NCBI GenBank assembly: GCA_007129775.1
Contig: SKUV01000204.1
Coordinates: forward strand, 1-12,627
Origin: Paracoccaceae bacterium
GTDB taxonomy: Bacteria; Pseudomonadota; Alphaproteobacteria; Rhodobacterales; Rhodobacteraceae
Direction: 5' to 3'
Length of the DNA: 12,627 nt
The notes beneath the pieces were generated by a model. That model saw only the letters and a list, made by a program, of their open reading frames with translations. It did not search any database and was not told the origin of the DNA. Below, in pieces: positions 6,350 through 12,627 of this stretch. A program made the translations under genes and the position numbers. Position 1 is the first letter of the stretch. Each line of letters begins with the position of its first letter.

Positions 6350-6892
6350 ATGCAAGCCGTCGCCAGCACCTATCGCCTGTTCATCCGTGCGATGGGCCAT
6401 GTGAACCTCGCCCTCGCGATCCTTGCCGCCGCGATCCTGTTCGGCGTGACCATGTCGATCTTCGCCGAGGTGACATGGCGCTTCGCAGGCGGTCGGTCGC
6501 AGCTCTGGATCACCGAGGTGAGCGAGTATTCGCTGCTCTACATCACCTTTCTGGCCGCGCCATACCTGTTGCAGCACCGCCGGCATGTGACGGTCGATCT
6601 GTTGACCGCCGGGCGCAGCGGACCGGCCGCGCGGGCGCTCAATTTCATCATCGCCGCAACGGGCTGCGTGCTGTGCGTGCTGCTGACGATCAAGGGCATC
6701 GACCTTGTTACCGACCAGTATGCCACCGGGCTGCGCCGCGTCACGGTGATGGCGCCGCGGTCGTGGTTCATCATCGCGGCCTTTCCGCTCGGCACCGGGC
6801 TGATGGCGGTGCAGTTCTTCGACCAGATGCTCGACGCGCTGGCCCGGCCGAAAGGGGCGGAGCCGCCCACCACACCCGAGGAGACGCTGTGA
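6350..6892 (+). CDS. TRAP transporter small permease (DctQ family)
   Basis: A 180-residue inner-membrane protein with four predicted membrane helices at about 18-40, 54-75, 97-118 and 137-158. The family motif lies around the second helix: W53-ITEVSEYSLLYITF, then HRRHVTVDLL (77-86). Small subunits pair with the large permease to couple uptake to the sodium or proton gradient. The start at 6350 is preceded by GGAGG (6340-6344) at five bases. An in-frame ATG at 6287 would add a low-complexity Pro/Ser/Ala tail that overlaps the tandem repeats and has no good ribosome site, so I rejected it. Its stop overlaps the large-permease start as TGATG, so the two are translationally coupled. Confidence 0.9.
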   Translation: MQAVASTYRLFIRAMGHVNLALAILAAAILFGVTMSIFAEVTWRFAGGRSQLWITEVSEYSLLYITFLAAPYLLQHRRHVTVDLLTAGRSGPAARALNFIIAATGCVLCVLLTIKGIDLVTDQYATGLRRVTVMAPRSWFIIAAFPLGTGLMAVQFFDQMLDALARPKGAEPPTTPEETL

Positions 6893-8202
6893 TGGAATGG
6901 TATGCCGTCTTCGGGCTGGTCATCTTCGGCCTGCTGGCGCTGATGCTGCTGGGGCTGCCGGTCGCCTTTGCCTTCCTGCTGGTCAATCTGATCGCGGCCT
7001 ATGTGCTGCTGGGCGGGATGATCGGGGTGGAGCAACTGATCACCAATACCGCCGCCTCGCTGATGTCCTTCACGCTGGTGCCGATCGCGCTTTTCATGAT
7101 CATGGGCGAGGTGATGTTCCGCTCGCGCATCGCGATCGACCTGATGGATGCGGTGGACAAGTGGTTCGGGCGCCTGCGCGGGCGGCTGGCGTTCATGGCG
7201 GTCGGCGGGGGTGTGCTGTTTTCGACGCTGACGGGCAATTCCATGGGCTCCACCGCGCTTCTGGGCTCGTCGCTGGTGCCCGAGATGGAAAAGCGCGGCT
7301 ATGCCAAGCCGATGTCGCTGGGCCCGATCCTCGGCTCCGCGGGGCTGGCGATCATGATCCCGCCCTCGTCGCTGGCGGTGATCCTGGGCGTGATCGCGAA
7401 ACTGTCGATCGCACAGATCCTGATCGCGATCATCCTGCCGGGGCTGGTGATGGCGGTGATCTATGCCGCCTATATCTGGGGGCGGTGCTGGTTGCAGCCC
7501 CATCTGGCCCCGCCCTTCGAGGTGGAGCCGGTGCCGGTGGCCGAGAAGCTGCGCACCACGGCGATCAACATCTTTCCGCTGGGCATCATCGTCTTTTCCG
7601 TGGTCGGGCTGATCCTGCTGGGCATCGCCACGCCGACCGAGGCCGCAGCCATGGGCGCGGTGACCACGCTGGCGCTGGCCGCGCTGCGCGGACGGCTGAC
7701 CGCCAGGGTTTTCGGCGACAGCATCTTCAGCGCCTCCAACATCTCGGCCATGGTGCTGCTGATCGTGTCGGGTGCTGTGGGCTTCACCCAGCTTCTGACC
7801 TTCACCGGCGCCACATGGGGCATGATCGATTTCGTCATGGCGCTGGATGTGTCGCCCGATGTGCTGATCCTGATCATGATCGGATCGGTCATTGCGCTCG
7901 GCACCTTCATGGGCCCCTTGCCGATCATGCTGATCACGCTGCCGATCTATGTGCCGGTGGTGATCGAACTGGGCTACAACCCGATCTGGTTCGGCGTGCT
8001 TTTCCTGATCGCCATCGAGACCGGCGCCACCTCGCCCCCCTTCGGTGCGGCGCTCTTCGTGATGAAGGCGGTCGCGCCCAAGAACACCACCATGGGCGAT
8101 ATCTATCGCGCCGCGGTGCCCTTCGTGATCTGCGACCTGCTGGCCATCGCCGTGGTCTTCGCCTTCCCGCAGATCGTGACATGGCCGCTGAGCCTGATGT
8201 GA
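6892..8202 (+). CDS. TRAP transporter large permease (DctM family)
   Basis: A 436-residue, strongly hydrophobic protein of the usual DctM length with about a dozen membrane segments. Landmarks include the first helix WYAVFGLVIFGLLALMLLG (3-21), the conserved TLTGNSMGSTALLGSSLVPEM region at 112-132, and GYAKPMSLGPILGSAGLAIMIPPSS, ending at 160 with the family PPSS. It forms the substrate channel of the transporter and sits in the inner membrane. Its ATG overlaps the small-permease stop by one base. The sulfatase begins within six bases of its stop, or overlaps it if the GTG start is used. Nothing in the sequence fixes the substrate. Confidence 0.94.
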   Translation: MEWYAVFGLVIFGLLALMLLGLPVAFAFLLVNLIAAYVLLGGMIGVEQLITNTAASLMSFTLVPIALFMIMGEVMFRSRIAIDLMDAVDKWFGRLRGRLAFMAVGGGVLFSTLTGNSMGSTALLGSSLVPEMEKRGYAKPMSLGPILGSAGLAIMIPPSSLAVILGVIAKLSIAQILIAIILPGLVMAVIYAAYIWGRCWLQPHLAPPFEVEPVPVAEKLRTTAINIFPLGIIVFSVVGLILLGIATPTEAAAMGAVTTLALAALRGRLTARVFGDSIFSASNISAMVLLIVSGAVGFTQLLTFTGATWGMIDFVMALDVSPDVLILIMIGSVIALGTFMGPLPIMLITLPIYVPVVIELGYNPIWFGVLFLIAIETGATSPPFGAALFVMKAVAPKNTTMGDIYRAAVPFVICDLLAIAVVFAFPQIVTWPLSLM

Positions 8203-8207
8203 CCGCC

Positions 8208-9788
8208 ATGAGCCGACCCCCCAATTTCCTGATCGTGATGACCGACCAGCAGCGGCGCGATCATATGGGCGCCTATGGCAACCGCGTGGTGCAGACGCCG
8301 CATATGGATGCCATCGCCGCCCAGGGGCTGCGGGCCACGGCCTTTCACGTCTCCAACCCGATCTGTCAGCCGAACCGCGCCTGTCTGGCCACCGGCCAGA
8401 TCTCGACCGTCAACGGCTGCCGCCAGAACGGCATCCCGCTTTCGCTCGACAGCACGACCTATGCCGATGTGCTGCGCGCGGCGGGCTGGCGCACGGGGCT
8501 GATCGGCAAGGCCCATTTCCAGAACGTGACCGACATTCCCGCCCCGCCGCGCAGCCCGGCCGGCACCGGCGCCCCCCCGCCCGAGGCCATGCTGCGCGCC
8601 CGGCGCAACCAGCGCGCGGGGCCGGAATATGGCCACGAGGTCCGCATGCTCTGGGCGCGTAGCCCCGACCACGCTCTGCCCCTGCCCTATTACGGGTTCG
8701 ACCATGTGCGCCTGTGCATCGGCCATGGCGACATGGTGGAGGGGCATTACACCGCATGGGCGCGCGCGCGCTGCCCCGATCTGGACCGGCTGCGCGGCCC
8801 GGCCAATGCGCTCGACGCGCCCGAGGCCCGCATCGCCCAATGCTGGCAAAGCGCCCTGCCCGAAGAGCTGCACCCCACCAGCTATATCGCCGAAGAGGCG
8901 GTTTCATTCCTGCAGGCACAGGACGGCGACGCGCCGTTTTTGTTGCAGGTGTCCTTTCCCGACCCCCATCATCCCTTTACCGCGCCGGGGCGCTGGTGGG
9001 GCATGTACGACCCGGACGATGTGGAGCTTCCGGCCAGTTTCCACCAGCCCCTCGCCGCGCGCAACGATCTGCCCGAGGCCGCCCTGCGGGCCTATCGGAT
9101 GGGCGATGCCGACCCCAATTCGCACTGGCCGTTTCACCTGCCCGAAGCGCAGATGCGCCGGGTGATCGCGCTGAATTACGGCGCGATTTCATTTGTCGAT
9201 CACGCGCTGGGTCGCATCCTTGCGGCGCTGCGCGCGACCGGGCAGGACGACAATACCGTGATCGTCTTCATGTCCGATCACGGCGATTACATGGGCGATC
9301 ACGGCACGGTGCTGAAGCTGGGCCTGCATTACCGCAGCCTGACCGAGGTGCCCTTTCTGTGGCGCGACACCGCCGACCGGCGCGCGCCGGGGCTGCTGGA
9401 GCGGCAGGCCAGCGCCATCGACTTCGCGCCGACGCTGCTGCAGCGCGCGGGGCTGCGGGTGCCGCTGGGCATGCAGGGGCGCGATGTCCTCGCCCCCGAT
9501 GGGGGCGATCCGCCGGTGCTGATCGAGGACCCGGGCATCGCCGTTTTCGGCGATGCCGACGCCCGCAGCGCGATCACCACGCTGGTCCATGACGGCTGGC
9601 GGCTGTCGCTGCTGGAGGATGCGCCGGGCTGGGGCGAGCTGTACGATCTGCGCGAAGACCCGGACGAGATGGTCAACCGCTGGGACGATCCCGCCGCCGC
9701 CCCGGCCCGCGCCCGGATGCTGGAGGCGCTGGCGCGCCGCCAGATCGACCTGCGCGACCTGTCGCTCTGTCCCACAGGGCGGGCCTGA
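8208..9788 (+). CDS. Sulfatase, formylglycine (Cys) type, alkaline phosphatase superfamily
   Basis: A 526-residue sulfatase-family hydrolase. The N-terminal strand NFLIVMTDQQ (6-15) carries the metal Asp13. The maturation motif C-x-P-x-R is present as C53-Q-P-N-R57, so Cys53 is expected to become formylglycine. Other likely active-site residues are K101 and H103 (GKAHF), H254/H255 (PDPHHPF), D357 and H358 (SDHGDYMGDHG) and K370. The C-terminus has the usual GELYDLREDPDE (476-487). There is no signal peptide, so it acts in the cytoplasm on imported substrate. ATG 8208 has no clear ribosome site; an in-frame GTG at 8199 overlaps the permease stop as GTGA and is an alternative. It is last in the hydroxylase-TRAP operon, which suggests a sulfate ester of an aromatic as substrate. 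A phosphonate or phosphate monoester, or choline sulfate, is possible but less supported. Confidence 0.9.
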   Translation: MSRPPNFLIVMTDQQRRDHMGAYGNRVVQTPHMDAIAAQGLRATAFHVSNPICQPNRACLATGQISTVNGCRQNGIPLSLDSTTYADVLRAAGWRTGLIGKAHFQNVTDIPAPPRSPAGTGAPPPEAMLRARRNQRAGPEYGHEVRMLWARSPDHALPLPYYGFDHVRLCIGHGDMVEGHYTAWARARCPDLDRLRGPANALDAPEARIAQCWQSALPEELHPTSYIAEEAVSFLQAQDGDAPFLLQVSFPDPHHPFTAPGRWWGMYDPDDVELPASFHQPLAARNDLPEAALRAYRMGDADPNSHWPFHLPEAQMRRVIALNYGAISFVDHALGRILAALRATGQDDNTVIVFMSDHGDYMGDHGTVLKLGLHYRSLTEVPFLWRDTADRRAPGLLERQASAIDFAPTLLQRAGLRVPLGMQGRDVLAPDGGDPPVLIEDPGIAVFGDADARSAITTLVHDGWRLSLLEDAPGWGELYDLREDPDEMVNRWDDPAAAPARARMLEALARRQIDLRDLSLCPTGRA

Positions 9789-9837
9789 GCGCCACGCTCG
9801 CGCGGCGGGGCAAGGGCCCGGCCCGGGGCAGCGCTCA
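9786..9837. terminator. Inverted repeat spanning both stop codons of convergent genes
   Basis: TGAGCGC (9786-9792) and GCGCTCA (9831-9837) form a 7-bp inverted repeat around 38 GC-rich bases. Each arm contains the TGA stop of the gene running into it. There is no T-run; a bidirectional terminator role is only a possibility. Confidence 0.3.
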
Positions 9838-10572
9838 TGGGCAGCCGGGCAAGGAGGGCGGCGCCATCCGACCAAGCTTCGCCATATGCCATGCAAGGCA
9901 GGTGTTCGAGCCGAGCACCGGCAAGCCCAACTCCCGCGACAGCGGGTCGAGGATATCCAGCGTGCGCAGGTTGGTGCAGGAGATGAACACCCCGTCCAGC
10001 GCCGCGCGGCGGGCAACCGCGCGCACGGCATCGGCGATGGAGGCGGGCGCAATGCGCGCCACCCGCGCCTCGACCTCCTCGCCGAAGGACAGGGTTGCGG
10101 GCACGGCGAACCCCGCGCCCTCGAAAGCCGCGCGGATGGGCTCGGCCACCGAGGCGATATAGGGCGAGACGATGCCGACCCGCCCGAGGCGCAGGGCGTG
10201 GCACCTGACAAGGGCCGCGCTGAGCGGGTCGGTCACGGCGCGGCCCTGCGCCGCCCCCGTGACCAGATTGCGCACCCGTCCGGCCCCGATCAGCGTCGTG
10301 CCCGAGGTGCAGGCATAGCCCACCACATCCAGCCCGGATGGCAGCAGCCCCGCGGCCGCCCGCAGCGCGGCTTCCATCCCCGCGATGGTGTCGGGCGTCA
10401 GTTCCGCGCCCGAGGGGATGCGGCTGACATGCAGCTTCGCCCTGTCCGGCGTAAACAGGCGGCGGAAATCCTGTTCGACAGTCTCGTCGACCTGCAGCAC
10501 GATCAGCCCGAGGCGCGGCAGGGGGTCCTCCAGAAATTCGTAGGGCTGGAGCCCGTCGGCAAGGCTGTTCAT
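9835..10572 (-). CDS. Asp/Glu racemase-superfamily protein (maleate isomerase/EutA-like)
   Basis: A 245-residue cytoplasmic protein of the Asp/Glu racemase superfamily. Both catalytic cysteines are present: C88 in VGYACTSGTT (84-93) and C199 in FISCTNLRTLD (196-206). A maleate cis-trans isomerase, racemase or EutA-like role is therefore more likely than an arylmalonate decarboxylase, which keeps only one cysteine. VGIVSPYIASV (132-142) is also typical of this branch. The start overlaps the M24 gene stop as ATGA (10569-10572), so both are made from one transcript. The gene converges on the sulfatase. Related proteins act on maleate, hydantoins or amino acids, or have an unclear role in ectoine use. 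I cannot choose a substrate. Confidence 0.85.
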   Translation of the reverse strand: MNSLADGLQPYEFLEDPLPRLGLIVLQVDETVEQDFRRLFTPDRAKLHVSRIPSGAELTPDTIAGMEAALRAAAGLLPSGLDVVGYACTSGTTLIGAGRVRNLVTGAAQGRAVTDPLSAALVRCHALRLGRVGIVSPYIASVAEPIRAAFEGAGFAVPATLSFGEEVEARVARIAPASIADAVRAVARRAALDGVFISCTNLRTLDILDPLSRELGLPVLGSNTCLAWHMAKLGRMAPPSLPGCP

Positions 10573-11735
10573 CCCGCGATCTCCGGCAATTCGGCGGGCG
10601 CGCGGGGGGATAGCAGTTCGGCCCCGTCCTCGTGCAGCACGATGTTTTCCTCATGCACCATGATCCGCCCCTCGCGCGTGATGCATCCCGGCTCCAGCGT
10701 CAGCACCATGCCCGCGCGCAGAGGGGTGTCGTCGTGCGGCGTGAACGACGGCCATTCGGTCAGGCTCAGCCCCAGCCCGTGGCCCAGCCGGCCGCCCGCA
10801 GGGGTGGCGCCCCGCGCCTGCAAGCCCGCGCACAAAAGCCCGTGCACGTCGCAAGCGCGCAGACCGGGGCGAAGGGCGGCGAGCGTCTCTTCGGTCGCGT
10901 GCCAGAGCGCGTGATGGGCGCGGCGGGCGGCGTCCGAGGCCGGGCCGATGGCGAAATTGCGGTCGAAATCGCAGAAATAGCCGTCCTTCACGGCGCCGGT
11001 GTCCAGCATCAGCACATCGCCGCGCCGCAAGGGCTGCGGGCCGGCGGGCGAGATCACATCGCCATAGCCGTCCGGCCCGGCGCCACCGGCCACATAGCTG
11101 ACCCAATCCGCACCCTCGGCCAGCGCGGCGATCTGGAATTCGCGAAAGACCTTCTCAAGCGGCCGCCCTTCAGCCGCGAACTCCGGCACACGGGCAAAGG
11201 CGCGGCCCGCGATGGCGCAGGTTTCGCGAATCCTGGCGATCTCGGCGGCGGATTTCACCTCGCGCACGCGCTGGATGCAGGCGGTCGCATCGACGAAGGG
11301 GCGCGGCGCAAGCCGCGCGCGCAGCGTCTCGAAATCCGCAAGCGGCATGCGCAGATGGGTCTCGGCGCCCATGGGCAGGCCGATCCGCCCGCCCGCCGGC
11401 ACCGCCCCGGCCAGCGTGTCTGCCAGAAGGCCTATGCCGTCGTCGCGCGGGTCGGGCGCGTCCCATGTGCGGATATCGCGCAGCCATGTGCGGCCCATCA
11501 GCGCGGCCCCGATCGAGGGGATCACCGCCACGGGATCGCCCGCCTGTGGCATCACCACGAACCACGGGCGCGCGGGGCTTTCCCAGAACCGGGTCAGAAA
11601 GCCGGTGGTGTAGAAGATATCGGTGGGCGCGGTCAGCAGGAGCGCGTCCAGCCTCTGGGCATCCATGCCCGCCTGCAGCCGCGCCGCCCGGTCGCGGTAT
11701 TCCCGCGCCGCGAATATCAACGAGCGCTCAGCCAT
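10569..11735 (-). CDS. M24-family metallohydrolase (Xaa-Pro peptidase/creatinase fold)
   Basis: A 388-residue protein with a creatinase N-terminal domain (about 10-155) and a pita-bread M24 catalytic domain (about 163-380). The dimetal ligand set of aminopeptidase P-type enzymes appears complete: D245 and D256 (LDTGAVKDGYFCDF), H319 (GRLGHGLGLS), E348 (TLEPG) and E362 (VHEEN). It should therefore be a metal-dependent hydrolase rather than a metal-free creatinase. The start at 11735 gives the normal N-terminus, but only GGGCCGGG precedes it, a poor ribosome site. It overlaps the stop of a 21-codon ORF that has a strong one, so translation may be coupled. It is followed by the racemase-family gene in an ATGA overlap. 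Substrates could be a proline-type dipeptide or a small N-acyl or cyclic-amide-derived compound; this is not resolvable here. Confidence 0.9.
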   Translation of the reverse strand: MAERSLIFAAREYRDRAARLQAGMDAQRLDALLLTAPTDIFYTTGFLTRFWESPARPWFVVMPQAGDPVAVIPSIGAALMGRTWLRDIRTWDAPDPRDDGIGLLADTLAGAVPAGGRIGLPMGAETHLRMPLADFETLRARLAPRPFVDATACIQRVREVKSAAEIARIRETCAIAGRAFARVPEFAAEGRPLEKVFREFQIAALAEGADWVSYVAGGAGPDGYGDVISPAGPQPLRRGDVLMLDTGAVKDGYFCDFDRNFAIGPASDAARRAHHALWHATEETLAALRPGLRACDVHGLLCAGLQARGATPAGGRLGHGLGLSLTEWPSFTPHDDTPLRAGMVLTLEPGCITREGRIMVHEENIVLHEDGAELLSPRAPAELPEIAG

Positions 11736-11793
11736 CGCCCGGCCCGCCGCGCGGCTTCGCCGCCACCCGCACCTTTTGCAAGCCCTCGCCCAT
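11728..11793 (-). CDS. Candidate 21-codon leader ORF overlapping the M24 start
   Basis: ATG at 11793 is preceded by a perfect GGAGG (11805-11801) at seven bases. It encodes MGEGLQKVRVAAKPRGGPGDG and then TGA. The stop lies 2 bases past the M24 start codon, an 8-base overlap (ATGGCTGA). The M24 gene itself lacks a good ribosome site, so this ORF could deliver ribosomes to it by coupling. It resembles no leader I know and holds no amino-acid run suggesting attenuation. A chance ORF or a misplaced M24 start is the alternative. Confidence 0.4.
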   Translation of the reverse strand: MGEGLQKVRVAAKPRGGPGDG

Positions 11794-12028
11794 GTTCCGG
11801 CCTCCGATGCGCCCGAACCGGGCCCGCATCCCCTGGTTAGCACATTTCGGCACGACTCACGCCCCGCAAGCGGCGTGAATTCCGGTGGCCGGTGCGACCC
11901 GCCGGCGGGGAGCAGCCCCCGCACGATCTGCGCGCGCGCCTTTGCGGGGCGGGCTTGCGCTTGACACCGCCGGCGGCAAGGGAGAGCATTCGCGCCTCAA
12001 CCTCGATCAGCCGCAGGATGCCCTCGTC
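11794..12028. promoter_or_regulatory. Divergent intergenic region between M24 leader and M20 gene
   Basis: It holds an inverted repeat TCACGCC/GGCGTGA (11857-11863, 11872-11878; 8-base loop) that could be an operator. A second, looser one is CCCCGCA/TGCGGGG (11917-11923, 11943-11949). Toward the M20 gene, TTGACA (11961-11966) with 17 bases to the weak GAGCAT (11984-11989) is a possible promoter. The TGAACA-type operators of the other cluster are absent. Confidence 0.4.
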
Positions 12029-12627
12029 ATGCAGAACGCCGACCCGCTCTGGGATCACGTGGAGACCCACCGCACCGCCTTCACCGTCCTTGCAGACCGG
12101 GTCTTCGATACGCCCGAGACGCTTTATGCCGAAACCCGCTCCTGCGCGGCCCATGCCGAGATGCTGGAGGCGCAGGGCTTCCGCATCACCCGCAGCCCCG
12201 CCGGCATCCCCACTGCGGTCATCGGCGAGGCCGGCGAGGGCGGCCCCGTGATCGCCATCCTCGGCGAATACGACGCCCTGCCGGGGCTCAGTCAGGAGCC
12301 GGGCGTGGCCGAGCATCGCCCGCTGGTGGCCGGCGGCAACGGCCATGGCTGCGGGCACAACCTGCTGGGCAGTGCCGCGCTGCTGGCGGCCACGGCGGTG
12401 AAGGACTGGCTGGCGGCGAACGGCATCGCGGCGCGGGTGCGCTATTTCGGCTGCCCGGCCGAAGAAGGGGGCGCTGCCAAGACCTACATGGTGCGCGCGG
12501 GGCTTTTCGACGATGTGGCCGCCGCGATCACATGGCACCCGGCCAGCTTTACCGGAGTGGATCATGCCCGTTCACTGGCCAATACCCGGATCGACTTCAC
12601 CTTTACCGGCCGCGCCGCCCATGCCGC
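12029..12627 (+). CDS. M20-family amidohydrolase, AbgB-like (N-terminal part)
   Basis: The first 199 residues of an M20/M28-type zinc amidohydrolase; the gene continues past the right edge. The visible metal-site features are GEYDALPGLSQ (around 75-85), GGNGHGCGHNLLG, CPAEEGG and ITWHPASF, in the usual order. The spacing and the early HVETHR start resemble p-aminobenzoyl-glutamate hydrolase subunit B and related amidohydrolases, which split N-acyl amino acids. The final residues enter the dimerisation domain (DFTFTGRAAHA). ATG 12029 is chosen because it gives the usual family N-terminus; AGGA (12015-12018) is a modest ribosome site. The gene is divergent from the M24/racemase pair and may share its pathway. 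The substrate is unknown. Confidence 0.9.
   Translation, partial: MQNADPLWDHVETHRTAFTVLADRVFDTPETLYAETRSCAAHAEMLEAQGFRITRSPAGIPTAVIGEAGEGGPVIAILGEYDALPGLSQEPGVAEHRPLVAGGNGHGCGHNLLGSAALLAATAVKDWLAANGIAARVRYFGCPAEEGGAAKTYMVRAGLFDDVAAAITWHPASFTGVDHARSLANTRIDFTFTGRAAHA

Noticed and set aside
6538..7503. Minus-strand frame rich in His, Gln and Arg opposite the permeases
   Set aside because: This composition is typical of the antisense of hydrophobic membrane-protein codons; the plus-strand DctQ and DctM genes explain the region.
6897..8207. In-frame upstream extension of the sulfatase through the large-permease gene
   Set aside because: The extension is a meaningless Arg/Asp/His-rich translation, whereas the sulfatase fold begins with NFLIVMTDQQ just after 8208.
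4077..10572. Nicotinate/maleamate pathway (NicC-like hydroxylase plus maleate-isomerase-like protein)
   Set aside because: No NicX-, NicD- or NicF-type protein can be assigned, the two genes are in separate transcription units, and an extradiol VOC enzyme fits a catechol better.
9835..10572. Arylmalonate decarboxylase
   Set aside because: Both catalytic cysteines (C88 and C199) are present, as in racemases and maleate isomerases; the decarboxylase keeps only one.
10569..11735. M24 protein as the DMSP lyase DddP
   Set aside because: Its length and N-terminus differ from DddP as I know it, and the ligand spacing fits ordinary Xaa-Pro peptidase-type enzymes.
11736..11924. N-terminal extension of the M24 protein in its own frame
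   Set aside because: The added residues are Arg/Gly/Ala-rich with no domain, and they run through the intergenic inverted repeat; the family N-terminus begins near 11735.

Overview
The window is GC-rich, with dense genes, TTGACA-type -35 boxes and a DctPQM TRAP transporter. This points to an alphaproteobacterium, most likely a Rhodobacteraceae (roseobacter/Paracoccus-like) genome. That placement is inferred from style and gene content; no rRNA or other marker gene is present. I saw no tRNA, rRNA, CRISPR array, transposase or phage gene.

Left part (1-3739, minus strand): a tight five-gene operon read right to left. It encodes a small cupin, an alpha/beta-hydrolase, a two-domain extradiol ring-cleavage dioxygenase, an SDR-like protein that has lost the usual catalytic Tyr/Lys, and a thiamine-pyrophosphate enzyme cut by the window edge. 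Two of the junctions are 4-bp ATGA overlaps.

Centre (3740-9788): a 337-bp divergent control region, then a plus-strand operon. That operon encodes an FAD aromatic hydroxylase (salicylate/6-hydroxynicotinate hydroxylase type), a complete TRAP transporter (binding protein, small and large permease) and a cytoplasmic formylglycine-type sulfatase. Both divergent promoters carry the same 25-bp composite operator (three TGAACA-type half-sites, 19 of 25 positions identical). Each copy points toward its own gene, so one unseen regulator probably controls both operons.

Read together, 1-9788 looks like one catabolic unit. An anionic, possibly sulfated, aromatic would enter by the TRAP system, lose sulfate in the cytoplasm, and be ring-hydroxylated. 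It would then be cleaved by the extradiol dioxygenase, and the product processed by the hydrolase, SDR-like and ThDP enzymes. I do not recognise this combination as a described pathway. The substrate is inferred, not shown.

Right part (9789-12627): a second unit. A minus-strand pair encodes an M24 (Xaa-Pro peptidase/creatinase-fold) hydrolase followed, with an ATGA overlap, by a two-cysteine Asp/Glu racemase/maleate isomerase-family protein. A divergent M20 amidohydrolase (AbgB-like) runs off the right edge. A 21-codon leader ORF with a strong Shine-Dalgarno overlaps the M24 start, which has no good ribosome site of its own.
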